DNA from: Cytophagales bacterium
Lineage (GTDB): Bacteria > Bacteroidota > Bacteroidia > Cytophagales > Spirosomataceae
DNA length: 64,000 nt
Direction of reading: 5' to 3'
Assembly (NCBI GenBank): GCA_013298025.1
Contig: JAAFJE010000006.1
Location: 124,001-188,000, forward strand
The notes under the pieces: generated by a model
Seen by the model: the letters and a program-made list of their open reading frames with translations, nothing else
Database searches by the model: none
What the model was told of the DNA's origin: nothing
Shown: positions 36,303 to 44,918 of the stretch, piece after piece
Position numbering within the stretch: the first letter of the stretch is position 1
Layout: the number at the start of each line of letters is the position of its first letter
Translations under genes and position numbers: made by a program

Positions 36303-37536
36303 ACCGATTATACACTTTTTTTGCTATGTACAACAAAAAACAAAGTTGGGTATAAGTGTGGTGTTTTGGCTGTTTTGGCTCAATACTTTCGCCCAAACGC
36401 CTGTACAATCCCATCGGGTCAGCGACGATACAGCCGTAGCACAACTGATTGGGCAGTATGCCCGTAAGTATGCACCCGACAAACGCACCGCTATTTTTCA
36501 ACTAGAAAGTGTAGTGCAAAAAGACCTAGCACAAGTGACACTTTCGGGTAGAACCAACTTGGTACAAGCCAAAAATACCTTGGTCGAACGCCTCAAAAAA
36601 GACCAATGGGAAGTAATCGACCAAGTAAAAACCTTGCCGTCGGCAGAGGTGGGCGACAAAACTTGGGGCTTGGTAGAAGTTTCGGTTTGTAATATGCGGT
36701 ATAGTCCCAAGCATTCGGGCGAAATGGCAACACAGGCGTTGATGGGAACGCCCGTAAAGATTTTGGATAAAGAAGGAAGTTGGTTGCTGATTCAAACGCC
36801 CGACCACTATATCGCTTGGGTTGACCGTGGAGCGATAACTGGAATCACGCCTGAACAATACCAAGCATGGAAAAAACAAGTCAAAATTATTTATACCCAA
36901 GCCTACGGACAAGCCTATCGGCAGGCTGACGCTATGGGCGAAAGCGTTTCAGACATGGTGGCAGGCTGTATAATGGCTTTAGTCGAAGAAAAAGAATCCT
37001 ACTTTGTGGTTCGTTTGCCCGATACAAGAATAGCCTATATATCGAAAAACGAAGCACAGCTCTATGCTTATTGGTTGAAAAACAGCAAAATAACAGATAT
37101 GTCACTTGTCAAAACGGCCAAACGATTGATGGGCGTGCCGTATTTATGGGGAGGCACTTCTTTTAAAGGCGTGGACTGTAGTGGCTTTACCAAAACGGTT
37201 TATTTCTTGAATGGCATCATTTTGCCAAGAGATGCTTCGCAACAAGTGCAAATAGGGGAAACGGTTGATAAAACGGGCGAATGGGATAAACTCAAGGTAG
37301 GGGATTTGTTGTTTTTTGGAGAAAAACGAGAAGATGGTTCAGAGCGAGTAGTACACGTAGGGATGTGGATTGGCAATCAGGAATTTATTCATTCTTCCGA
37401 CAAAGTACGCATCAGTAGTATGAATCCCAATGCCCCCAACTACGACGAATTTAACCATAAACGCTACCTCAGAGCCAAGCATCTCAGCGAAAATAATGGT
37501 TGGCAAAAGCTTAAAACCGATAGCATTTATTGGTAA
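36292..37536 (+). CDS. NlpC/P60 (C40) cell-wall peptidase with SH3-like domains
   Basis: A 414-residue exported cysteine peptidase (ATG 36292, MTNKPIIHFF; a longer frame exists to 36229). The signal segment ends near LNTFAQ. One or two bacterial SH3-like regions follow (CNMRYSPKHSGEMATQALMG, then LLIQTPDHYIAWVD). The C-terminal catalytic domain has nucleophile Cys295 in GVDCSG, His near 355 in VVHVGMW and His near 369 in FIHSS. Relatives cleave gamma-D-Glu-diamino acid bonds, yielding L-Ala-D-Glu, the substrate of the epimerase three genes upstream. The ATG overlaps the preceding stop. Confidence 0.9.
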   Translation: MTNKPIIHFFCYVQQKTKLGISVVFWLFWLNTFAQTPVQSHRVSDDTAVAQLIGQYARKYAPDKRTAIFQLESVVQKDLAQVTLSGRTNLVQAKNTLVERLKKDQWEVIDQVKTLPSAEVGDKTWGLVEVSVCNMRYSPKHSGEMATQALMGTPVKILDKEGSWLLIQTPDHYIAWVDRGAITGITPEQYQAWKKQVKIIYTQAYGQAYRQADAMGESVSDMVAGCIMALVEEKESYFVVRLPDTRIAYISKNEAQLYAYWLKNSKITDMSLVKTAKRLMGVPYLWGGTSFKGVDCSGFTKTVYFLNGIILPRDASQQVQIGETVDKTGEWDKLKVGDLLFFGEKREDGSERVVHVGMWIGNQEFIHSSDKVRISSMNPNAPNYDEFNHKRYLRAKHLSENNGWQKLKTDSIYW

Positions 37537-37537
37537 A

Positions 37538-37591
37538 GGATGTTGGATTTTTAATTTAAACACTATTGTTAAAATTAAAAATCCAACATCC
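37538..37591. terminator. Long 20-bp hairpin (GGATGTTGGAT element) ending the recycling operon
   Basis: Arms 37538-37557 and 37572-37591 are perfect 20-bp complements around a 14-base loop, starting two bases after the NlpC/P60 stop. It lies between convergent genes. The GGATGTTGGAT core recurs as an imperfect inverted repeat at 43625-43703. Confidence 0.7.
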
Positions 37592-37606
37592 GTACTCAAG
37601 TAATGC

Positions 37607-37963
37607 TTATTCTCCGCCAAAAATACCTTTTACTTTATTCCAAACACCTTCGGCGGCTTCTTTTGCTTCGTCCAATTTTTCACTTGCAGCTTCTTGGATT
37701 GCCTCAATTTTCTCGCCAGCTTCTTCTTTAAAAGCATCTACTTTTTCCGATACCACAGCCGAAACTTCTTCAATTTTATTTTCGGCAACTTCGGCAAATG
37801 CTTCTAGTTTTTCGCCTGCGGCACTGGCTATCGCTTCCGATTGGGCAGCTACCGTTTTTACGGTATCGCTTACGGTATCGGTGAGGGCTTCTACTTTTTC
37901 TACAGCCGCATCTTTTAGGTTGTCTAATTGGCTTTTTTGAGGTTCAGTTGAATTAGTTTCCAT
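37607..37963 (-). CDS. Small amphipathic-repeat protein (LEA/apolipoprotein-like)
   Basis: A 118-residue, low-complexity helical protein (ATG 37963, METNSTEPQ; upstream in-frame codons are unlikely). About nine repeats of roughly 11 residues rich in Ala, Glu, Lys and Val (for example KLEAFAEVAENK, KVDAFKEEAGEK, KLDEAKEAAEG) predict one long amphipathic helix. The end, VWNKVKGIFGGE, is also amphipathic. There is no signal peptide. The pattern resembles LEA group 3 and apolipoprotein-like proteins linked with desiccation or membrane protection. Function is inferred from composition only. It is downstream of lgt's end in the opposite order, same strand as lgt. Confidence 0.7.
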   Translation of the reverse strand: METNSTEPQKSQLDNLKDAAVEKVEALTDTVSDTVKTVAAQSEAIASAAGEKLEAFAEVAENKIEEVSAVVSEKVDAFKEEAGEKIEAIQEAASEKLDEAKEAAEGVWNKVKGIFGGE

Positions 37964-38095
37964 TTGTGTGTTTTTATTTAGGTTAAACATTTGCATTGTG
38001 CAATAGTAATCTACAAATAAAAACCTGATTTTCAAGCAAAAAACGCACATATTTGTCAAATTTCTCACCAATTTAATTTATGCTTAATTAATCTA

Positions 38096-38971
38096 CTACC
38101 CTTGGATTGCGTTGGCATCTTTCGTGGCTGTTTCTTTTTTGTTGAAAGCATACCACAAAATACCCAAACCAAACAAAACGCCTGGAATACTCAAAATTTG
38201 TCCCATATTGAGGGTCATCCCATCTTCAAATCCTACTTGATTTTCTTTCAAAAATTCATACAAAAAACGAAGGATAAACAGTATCACCAAAAATGTCCCT
38301 GTCATGAGTCCCTCACGGGTCTTTTCCTTTTTCACGTTCCAGATGGCAAATAGTATGATAAACAGCACAATGCAACTGAGGCATTCGTACAGTTGGGCTG
38401 GGTGTCGTGGCACAACACTTTCGTAGTCGTGGTGCAACGAAGGGTCGTTGAAAAAGTTGAACGCCCAAGGTACGTCTGTGGGTTTCCCTACTATTTCGGA
38501 GTTCATCAAATTGCCAAAGCGAATACAGGCTCCTCCAAGGGCTACGGTAGGTACAACTCGGTCGGTTACATACAAATAGCTTTGGTCGGGATGCTTGCGT
38601 ACATACAAATAAAACGCTAAAAATAGCCCAATGGCGGCCCCATGACTAGCCAAGCCTGCATACGGAGGCGTAACCATGCTAATGAAAAAATGTACGGGGT
38701 CGTTGAGTAGCGTAGGGTATTCGTAAAAGAAATAATGCCCCATTCTAGCCCCTAATACCGTGGCAATCATGGCATACAGCAAAAGCTCGTCGGCTTGTTC
38801 TAGGGGACGTTTTTCTTTTTTGAAAAAATAACTTAACACCTGATAGCCCAACAAAAAAGCCGTGGCAAACATAAGGCCATACCAACGAATAGGAAAACCG
38901 CCTATCAATGGAATACTTTGAGGGAAAGTAAATATTTCGGGACTTGTGTGCCAGTCGATGAATAATAACAT
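38096..38971 (-). CDS. lgt: Prolipoprotein diacylglyceryl transferase
   Basis: Lgt transfers diacylglycerol from phosphatidylglycerol to the lipobox Cys of prolipoproteins, the first step of lipoprotein maturation in the inner membrane. The 291-residue protein has about seven membrane helices, the N-terminal PIRWYGLMFATAF block and conserved ARMGHYFFYE. GLASHGAAIGLF follows, then the signature region RFGNLMNSEIVGKPTDVPWAF with its essential Arg and Asn, and HPAQLYE. It lies downstream of two rhodanese genes on the same strand. Confidence 0.96.
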   Translation of the reverse strand: MLLFIDWHTSPEIFTFPQSIPLIGGFPIRWYGLMFATAFLLGYQVLSYFFKKEKRPLEQADELLLYAMIATVLGARMGHYFFYEYPTLLNDPVHFFISMVTPPYAGLASHGAAIGLFLAFYLYVRKHPDQSYLYVTDRVVPTVALGGACIRFGNLMNSEIVGKPTDVPWAFNFFNDPSLHHDYESVVPRHPAQLYECLSCIVLFIILFAIWNVKKEKTREGLMTGTFLVILFILRFLYEFLKENQVGFEDGMTLNMGQILSIPGVLFGLGILWYAFNKKETATKDANAIQG

Positions 38972-39022
38972 AGTTTCAGAAGTCTATGAGTGAATAATAA
39001 ATTGAGTAAGGAACAAAACGAC

Positions 39023-39340
39023 TTACAAACTCAAGTACGCTTCAAGTCCTCCTTCGAGGTTTCGGGCTTGTGCGAAGCCTTTTTTATGAAGAATGGTGGT
39101 GGCTACTTTGCTTTGTAAACCTGTGTAACACAATACCACAAATTCTTCGTTTTGCCAAGCATTGAGCAAATCAAGCTTTTCGAGTAAAACATCCATCGTA
39201 ATACATAGCCCTCCGAGGTTGAAATCGGCTATTTCGTCGGGCGTTCTGATGTCGAGTAGCTTCAAATGAGGCAGCCTAGCTTTAAATTCAGCCGCCTGAA
39301 TGGCTTGTGTCATAGCTACGTGTAAAAGCCTATTCTCCAT
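39023..39340 (-). CDS. Rhodanese-like protein (single domain)
   Basis: A 105-residue single-domain rhodanese (ATG 39340; ATG 39313, MTQAIQAAEF, also possible). LLDIRTPDEIADFNLGG is the N-terminal rhodanese block, and the catalytic loop is VLCYTGLQS with the sulfur-carrying Cys. Such proteins move sulfane sulfur or act in redox roles. A second, similar rhodanese gene lies 56 bases upstream on the same strand; the pair probably arose by duplication and diverged. Confidence 0.85.
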   Translation of the reverse strand: MENRLLHVAMTQAIQAAEFKARLPHLKLLDIRTPDEIADFNLGGLCITMDVLLEKLDLLNAWQNEEFVVLCYTGLQSKVATTILHKKGFAQARNLEGGLEAYLSL

Positions 39341-39396
39341 AAAATTGCAGATTCGTCCACAATTTTGTAAAGAATAGGCTTTTGCTTCATTGGGTG

Positions 39397-39693
39397 TTAG
39401 TCTAATTGATTATAGGCTAAAATACCGCCAAGTACATTACGAACATTGGTAAAGCCTTGGCTTTGTAAGAAAGCTTGTGCTCTTCCTGAGCGAGCACCCG
39501 AGCGACAATGCACGATCAATTCTTCAGATTTCCAAGCGTCAATCTCTCCGAGCCTGTCGGGGAGCTCCATCAAAGGAATGAGTTTTGCTCCAAGATTTTG
39601 CTCTTCATATTCGTACTCTTCTCTTACATCTAAGAAGTTGAGTTTTTCGCCTGCCTCTAGGCGTTCTTTTAATTCTTCTACAGTTATATCCAT
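39397..39693 (-). CDS. Rhodanese-like protein (single domain)
   Basis: A 98-residue single-domain rhodanese. FLDVREEYEYEEQNLGAKLIP is the N-terminal block, and the active-site loop is HCRSGARSGRA, closer to the canonical CRxGxR loop than that of its neighbour. NVLGGILAY is the usual C-terminal glycine block. Likely a cytoplasmic sulfur-transfer protein. It is in a minus-strand run with the T9SS protein upstream and another rhodanese and lgt downstream. Confidence 0.88.
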   Translation of the reverse strand: MDITVEELKERLEAGEKLNFLDVREEYEYEEQNLGAKLIPLMELPDRLGEIDAWKSEELIVHCRSGARSGRAQAFLQSQGFTNVRNVLGGILAYNQLD

Positions 39694-39747
39694 GAATCTG
39701 CATATTTAACGGGGTACACTGGGCATTGGGGAGAGTTGGTGAACCCA

Positions 39748-41628
39748 CTATTTGATAACTTTAATTTTTCTGACAAAAGTATGATGTTCGTCTGATAGTT
39801 TCAACAAATAAATGCCTGAATTAAAATTTTGTAAATCTAGCTCAGGTTGGACTATGGTTGTTTTCAAAAGGGTTTGTCCGAGCATATCGCTTATTTCAAC
39901 AGATTTCAACAAACTATTGTTCCAATAAATCATGCCTGTCGTCGGATTCGGATACACCACTAAGGCTTCGTTGTCGGTTGGGTTTTCATTACCCAAAATC
40001 ACTTCGGTGACGCTACCGCCCATCACAGGGCGTATCATAAGGCTACCTGTGGCGGCTTTGAACGTAGCATTGTTTTGGACGCTGGCGAGGTTTTCCCAAG
40101 TGGTGCTTAGGGTGTAAAAGCATTTGTTTACGGAGGCTGGCGAGTCTTTATCGAGGCCAATCACTACGGGGTCGTAGTCGGTGTATTGCAAATACCCTAC
40201 ATAAAACGTATCGCTTACGGCCACAGGGGCAAAGGTATATTCGACAAAACCGTCTTTTATCGAAGCATAATTTATTTTGGTATAAAGCGAGCGTAATACT
40301 TTATCGGGCTTGCCTTGGGCGTTGCTCATAACCTGAATGCTGATAGGATTGCCTTCGATATTGCTTACAGCAGGCAATAAATGCAACCGCACACCCGACA
40401 CCACATCTGATTTTTGGTTGATAAATTGCACCGCCACTCGCCCGAATCCTTTGCCCAAATACGCTCCCGCTTCGGCAGTGCCGTCGTCATAAGCATAATA
40501 ATCGCTTAGGACTACGACCGATTTTAGGGTATCGTTTTGCTTGAGTCGTTGCTCGTCGTTGGTCACAAGGGCTACTTTTACTTCTAAACGAGTGCTGTCG
40601 CCTGTGAGTTGGTTGGCAATGCTCAAGGGATGTGCCAACGGGCTTGCCGCAATGGTATTGGATGTTGTGGCAGCGATGGCTTTTGCTTGGACGAAGGCTT
40701 GTTGTAAAAGGGTCTTTTTGCGTAGGTCTGTTATGGTAAAATGATAATCAAAAAAGTTGTTGTTGTTGAACAAATTCGTTACGTCGGTTTTGATAGAATC
40801 GGCTAAGGTCTTACTCGGATTTGCCAAGATTTGTCGCAAAGGCATGGCCCTATAAGAACGCAACAAGGGGCTAAGGTTTTGCCTTAATGCCAAATCTTGA
40901 TAAAAAGCATTCGCCTGACTGCGTTGGGCTGCCAAATACACGTAGTCGATATGCCAAACGTCAAATAAGCCCGATTGTCGCCCGAAGGCTATGATTCGGA
41001 ATTGGAAATTACGGTGCAAATACAGGTTTTTGGCTTGTACCCGAATAAAAGCTTGCTGAAAATTGACCGCCGCTGTATTGCCTTGTGCACGCCAGACGGT
41101 TTGCCAGATACCGCCACTGGTATAAAACTGCACACAGAGCGAGTCGGTGGTTTCGGGCGTATCGCCTAACGAACGATTTTGCCAAAAAAAGCTCAAATAC
41201 AGCGAATCGCTGGGGGCGTATTGTGCCAAATCAATGACTTGCGAAAGCAGCGTGTCGGTAGCTCCTTGGGCAAGGGCATTGCTGAAATCGTAGGGCTTGC
41301 CATCGGCTTTGAGACCGTCGAAGGTGGCGACAAACTGGGTGGGGGCTGTCAAGGTCATGCCATTATTAATGCTTGTACCACCAGTATTTTGCCACAATTG
41401 CGGATTGAGTTTTCCTGACGAAAAATCATCCCAAAAAGGTAAACTCAGGCTTTGGGTAGCGGTCAGGCGTGCCTGATTCGTTGTAGGTGGAGGCAAAGGA
41501 ACAGTAAAGAATTGTCCGACGCTCGTTTGCACATACACAAAAAAGAGTGGTAAAATAAACCACTCTTTTTTGTGCCTTCCGATGCTTACAAATAAGCGAT
41601 AAACCTTGAGGGCAAAGAAATTATTCAT
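39748..41628 (-). CDS. Secreted protein with T9SS type-A C-terminal sorting domain
   Basis: A 626-residue exported protein. The N-terminus has a basic region (GRHKK) then hydrophobic EWFILPLFFVYVQTS, a signal peptide ending near VGQ. The mature part starts with a jelly-roll-like region (LPFWDDFSSG, LYLSFFWQN, FRIIAFGRQSG, VWHIDYVYL). The C-terminal about 75 residues, VYPNPTTGMIYWNNS through GIYLLKLSDEHHTFVRKIKVIK, are a type-A sorting domain for export by the type IX system. Function of the mature protein is unknown. A terminator-like hairpin lies inside the signal-peptide coding region. Confidence 0.87.
   Translation of the reverse strand: MNNFFALKVYRLFVSIGRHKKEWFILPLFFVYVQTSVGQFFTVPLPPPTTNQARLTATQSLSLPFWDDFSSGKLNPQLWQNTGGTSINNGMTLTAPTQFVATFDGLKADGKPYDFSNALAQGATDTLLSQVIDLAQYAPSDSLYLSFFWQNRSLGDTPETTDSLCVQFYTSGGIWQTVWRAQGNTAAVNFQQAFIRVQAKNLYLHRNFQFRIIAFGRQSGLFDVWHIDYVYLAAQRSQANAFYQDLALRQNLSPLLRSYRAMPLRQILANPSKTLADSIKTDVTNLFNNNNFFDYHFTITDLRKKTLLQQAFVQAKAIAATTSNTIAASPLAHPLSIANQLTGDSTRLEVKVALVTNDEQRLKQNDTLKSVVVLSDYYAYDDGTAEAGAYLGKGFGRVAVQFINQKSDVVSGVRLHLLPAVSNIEGNPISIQVMSNAQGKPDKVLRSLYTKINYASIKDGFVEYTFAPVAVSDTFYVGYLQYTDYDPVVIGLDKDSPASVNKCFYTLSTTWENLASVQNNATFKAATGSLMIRPVMGGSVTEVILGNENPTDNEALVVYPNPTTGMIYWNNSLLKSVEISDMLGQTLLKTTIVQPELDLQNFNSGIYLLKLSDEHHTFVRKIKVIK
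41536..41574. terminator. Terminator-like hairpin inside the T9SS gene's signal-peptide region
   Basis: Perfect 16-bp stem (41536-41551 with 41559-41574), seven-base loop; the stem itself includes A6 and T6 runs. In the minus direction it lies about 100 bases after the PASTA gene stop and 54 bases after the T9SS gene start. Confidence 0.65.
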
Positions 41629-41674
41629 ACGAGAAAAGAATGCGTTGCGATAGATACAATCGGCAAAGGCGCTA

Positions 41675-42448
41675 TTATTGTTCGCTTGGAGGGTTTCCAG
41701 CTACCCAAAGGTCGATGATTTCGCCCACTTTGATTTCACCTTCTTCACAACTAGGGTTTTGGCGAATGACCGTGCCTGCGGCTTCGCTGGCTTCGGGTAC
41801 ATAAATTACTGTACCTTTTTGCAAACCAGAACCCGTAATAATCAGAATGGCTTCGTCATAAGGCTTTCCAACCACGCAAGGAATTTCGATTTCGGCGTTG
41901 CCTGTGCCATTACCTACAATCAACGTTACTTTAGAGCCTTTTGGTATCAACGAACCTGCTTCGATATTATTACCTTGGTGTTTTACGCCCAATACCTCAT
42001 TTTCTCGAATATCGTTTTGGTATTCTAAAGCAGGTTTTAGCAAGCCAGCAATGAGCAATTGCTGTTCGGCACTACGCACCGACATCTCGGTAAGCTTGGG
42101 CAATTTAATCAAAGGTGCAGTTTCGGTATTGATGGTCAAGTAAATTTTACGCCCTTGTTTTACCTTTGAATTGGCAAGTGGATATTGCGAAAGCACAGTT
42201 AAGGGCTGTACGCCAGGAGTAAAAGTACTGTCGGTTACTTCGTAGTCGAGGTTGCGTTCGGCGAGTAAATCTTCTGCTTGCTCCATCGTTAAGCCTTTCA
42301 AGCTAGGCACGGTGATAGTTTCGCCGTGATTGGTACTCCAAGGAAGGTAAACAAAGAAAAACCCAAAGAACAAAACCATCAGTAAGCATATAATGATACC
42401 AGCATGGATAAAAACGTCTTTTTTAGAATCGGTTGGAATTTTTATCAT
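41675..42448 (-). CDS. PASTA-domain membrane protein
   Basis: A 257-residue inner-membrane protein with a short cytoplasmic N-terminus, one membrane helix (about 13-33) and three PASTA domains facing the periplasm. The domains begin at about ITVPSLKGLTMEQAEDLL, IKLPKLTEMSVRSAEQQL and IEIPCVVGKPYDEAILII. PASTA domains bind peptidoglycan or muropeptides in Ser/Thr kinases and penicillin-binding proteins. No kinase or transpeptidase domain is present here. This architecture is standard in Bacteroidota, with unknown role. It is divergent from the sugar kinase gene. Confidence 0.88.
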   Translation of the reverse strand: MIKIPTDSKKDVFIHAGIIICLLMVLFFGFFFVYLPWSTNHGETITVPSLKGLTMEQAEDLLAERNLDYEVTDSTFTPGVQPLTVLSQYPLANSKVKQGRKIYLTINTETAPLIKLPKLTEMSVRSAEQQLLIAGLLKPALEYQNDIRENEVLGVKHQGNNIEAGSLIPKGSKVTLIVGNGTGNAEIEIPCVVGKPYDEAILIITGSGLQKGTVIYVPEASEAAGTVIRQNPSCEEGEIKVGEIIDLWVAGNPPSEQ

Positions 42449-42681
42449 TTTTGTCTTCTTTAACGGGATACAATAAGGTTATGAATGAGCCAACTAGCAA
42501 CTGTCGCGCTGTTTTTTGTTGCAATTTAGTAAGATTAGTTTGTTTTTGACAAATTGCTTTTGAAAGATTCCGCCATCTTGGTGATTTATTCCATGAAAGG
42601 ATGACAAGATATTGGATTGTTTGGTGATGATTTTTAAATAAATCTTGTAATTTGCGTCACGAAAAAAACCATTTTTATAAC

Positions 42682-43611
42682 ATGAAAAAATATGCTTTAT
42701 TGTCGGCAGGCGAATTACTTGTCGATTTAATTGGTACAGAGCTCGCCGAAAATATTTTACATACCAGTGCTTTTGAGCGTTTTCAGGGTGGAAGCCCAGC
42801 CAATATGGCTGCCAATATGGCTCGTTTGGGGCAACCTGTAGCCCTCATTTCTTGTGTTGGCAACGACAACCTAGGGGTGTTTTTGAAAGAAGAAGTAGCC
42901 AAAACGGGCATTGATGTGAGCCATATTGCCATAGACTCGCTGCTTCCTACCAGTATTGTGGTGGTATCTCGTACCAAGGGTACACCCGATTTTATTGCCT
43001 ATCGCACCGCCGACCGTATGCTGTTGCCTGCCCATATCAGCGATGAGCTACTGGCCGATTCGGCTATTTTTCATACTACTTGTTTTGCTTTGAGCCAAGA
43101 ACCTGCCCAAAGTACACTTGTCGATGCGGCCCGCCGTGCCAACACTCTTGGCTGTAAAGTGAGTATCGATTGCAATTATGCACCCCAAATTTGGCCCGAC
43201 CGCCAGCAGGCTTGGCAGGTTATTTCGGCTTATTGTGGCCAAAATGCCCTTGTCAAACTCAGCGAAGACGATGCCGAGCGTATTTATGGCTATGTGGTGG
43301 ACGAAGAAAAAATCCTGAGTGATTTTCATGCGATGGGTGCCGACCTCATTTGTCTGACCAAAGGAGGCGATGGCTCTGTGATTTCGTACAACCAAGGCAA
43401 AGACCGTATTTTGGTAGGCGTAAAGCCCATTGACGTAATAGATGCGACGGGTGCAGGTGATGCCTATTGGGCTGGTTTTCTGACGGCCTACACCCAAGGG
43501 GCTAGTCCGGCTGTATGTGCCGAGGCTGGTGCCAACTTGGCTGCTTTGAAGCTCGTAACCAAAGGCCCTCTGCCTGCCAAGGTCGATAAAGCGATTTTGC
43601 AGATAAAATAA
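42682..43611 (+). CDS. PfkB-family carbohydrate kinase (fructokinase-like)
   Basis: A 309-residue ribokinase-fold sugar kinase (ATG 42682; a TTG ten codons upstream is unlikely). The N-terminal sugar-binding signature GGSPANMAANMARLG and the C-terminal signature DATGAGDAYWAGFL, with the catalytic Asp in GAGD, are both intact. CLTKGGDGSV is the ATP-side block. Closest by motif to fructokinases, but PfkB specificity cannot be read reliably from motifs. No sugar-utilisation genes adjoin it. It is followed by a GGATGTTGGAT inverted repeat. Confidence 0.85.
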   Translation: MKKYALLSAGELLVDLIGTELAENILHTSAFERFQGGSPANMAANMARLGQPVALISCVGNDNLGVFLKEEVAKTGIDVSHIAIDSLLPTSIVVVSRTKGTPDFIAYRTADRMLLPAHISDELLADSAIFHTTCFALSQEPAQSTLVDAARRANTLGCKVSIDCNYAPQIWPDRQQAWQVISAYCGQNALVKLSEDDAERIYGYVVDEEKILSDFHAMGADLICLTKGGDGSVISYNQGKDRILVGVKPIDVIDATGAGDAYWAGFLTAYTQGASPAVCAEAGANLAALKLVTKGPLPAKVDKAILQIK

Positions 43612-43624
43612 ATACTGGTGCTAT

Positions 43625-43703
43625 CGGATGTTGGATTGTTGATTTCGGAATAAAATACATTTTAACCCATGTTTTCAATCCGTTATCAAGTATCCAACAT
43701 TCG
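43625..43703. repeat. Imperfect inverted repeat (GGATGTTGGAT element), copy 2
   Basis: 43625-43645 and 43683-43703 form an imperfect 21-base inverted repeat with core GGATGTTGGAT/ATCCAACAT. It sits 13 bases after the sugar kinase stop. The same core makes the hairpin at 37538-37591, suggesting a small dispersed family. Confidence 0.5.
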
Positions 43704-43796
43704 TCTGTGGCTCTTGGCTCGTTTAACCCTACTTTTATGCAATAAAATAAGGCTTTTTGTTGTCTGCTAAAAAATAATAAAACATCTTTGTTGGAC

Positions 43797-43826
43797 ATTG
43801 GATTTTCTACACAAAAGCTATTTTTG
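43797..43826 (+). promoter_or_regulatory. Candidate promoter for the arginyltransferase-like gene
   Basis: ATTG at 43797-43800, 18-bp spacer, TATTTTTG (TAnnTTTG) at 43819-43826, 33 bases before the ATG at 43860. The -33 element is weak. Confidence 0.4.
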
Positions 43827-43859
43827 TGTTTTAGTTAGAGATAAAAATTAATTGCGTAA

Positions 43860-44918
43860 ATGTTTGCAGACGTAGTGTTTCCTAGAATATTAGCAGCAAA
43901 AGAACTCGATGCCTATCTTGCCGAAGGGTGGTTTAGAATGGGGCAGAGTGTTTTTACGACTAATTTCTTAAAATTTCATGACGTGCTGTATAGTGCTTTA
44001 TGGTTACGCATCGACTTGCCACGAGTAGTGCTACCGAGCACTTACCAGAAGCTGATGAAGCAAAATGCACGTTTTCAACTCAAGATACAGCCAGCCCATA
44101 TTACGCCCGAACACGAAAAGCTTTTTGCTACTTATCGGGCTTCTGTAAAATTTGAAACCTCTCCGTCTTTGCAGCAATTGCTGTATGGCGAAAGCCAAAA
44201 AAATATCTTTCGCTGTTATGAAATCAATGTATATGACCAGCAAAAATTGATTGCTACAGGCTTTTTTGACATGGGCGAAAACAGCGTTGAAGGCATTTCT
44301 TGTTTCTATGACCCTGCCTACAAAAAGTATAGTTTGGGTAAATATTTGATGTTTTTGAAAATTGAATTTTGCTTACAACGCCAAATTCAATACTTTTACC
44401 CGGGCTATTTTGTGCCGGGTTATCCTTTGTTCGATTATAAACTCAGCTTGGCAAAAGCAGGGTTAGAGTACCTTGATTACTACACCGACCAATGGCAGTC
44501 TATCAGTATGTTTGATGAAAATAATACGCCATTGAGAAAAATTAAAAATAAACTAGAAGAACTGTCGTTGTTACTATATGAAAACCAAGTGTTTAATCAG
44601 GTGTTAATTTATGAGTACTTCGATGCCAATTTGGTAAGCAACCTGAATGGATTAAGCTTGCTTGAATATCCCCTTATCTTGTATTGCTTCGAGTTTACGG
44701 AAGAGTATATCAATCCATTGATTGTGTTTGATGCCAAATACGACACATATCATTTGATGCTGTGCAATAGTATGTACGAAATGGAATACCTGCATCCTAA
44801 ACCAACGCATTACGGCAAACATTTGTTGCAACCTGCCAAAGCCCTATTTTCGTGCGAGTCGCCCGAGTTGATGGCTCACGTCGTAACGCATTCACTCAAA
44901 AAAGCCGTAACTTCATAA
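43860..44918 (+). CDS. Arginyl-tRNA-protein transferase-like (ATE/BPT, GNAT fold) protein
   Basis: A 352-residue protein resembling the C-terminal catalytic region of arginyl/leucyl-tRNA-protein transferases, which add an amino acid to N-termini of proteins. Matching blocks are EGWFRMGQSVFTTNF, YEINVYDQQKLIATGFFDMGENSVEGISCFYDP and YKKYSLGKYLMFLKIEFC, then the YFYPGYFVPGYPLFDYKLS strand typical of ATE1/BPT. The N-terminal cysteine-rich region of eukaryotic ATE1 is absent. A C-terminal about 150-residue extension is family-specific to Bacteroidota. Enzyme activity is inferred. It has its own promoter-like site. Confidence 0.72.
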   Translation: MFADVVFPRILAAKELDAYLAEGWFRMGQSVFTTNFLKFHDVLYSALWLRIDLPRVVLPSTYQKLMKQNARFQLKIQPAHITPEHEKLFATYRASVKFETSPSLQQLLYGESQKNIFRCYEINVYDQQKLIATGFFDMGENSVEGISCFYDPAYKKYSLGKYLMFLKIEFCLQRQIQYFYPGYFVPGYPLFDYKLSLAKAGLEYLDYYTDQWQSISMFDENNTPLRKIKNKLEELSLLLYENQVFNQVLIYEYFDANLVSNLNGLSLLEYPLILYCFEFTEEYINPLIVFDAKYDTYHLMLCNSMYEMEYLHPKPTHYGKHLLQPAKALFSCESPELMAHVVTHSLKKAVTS

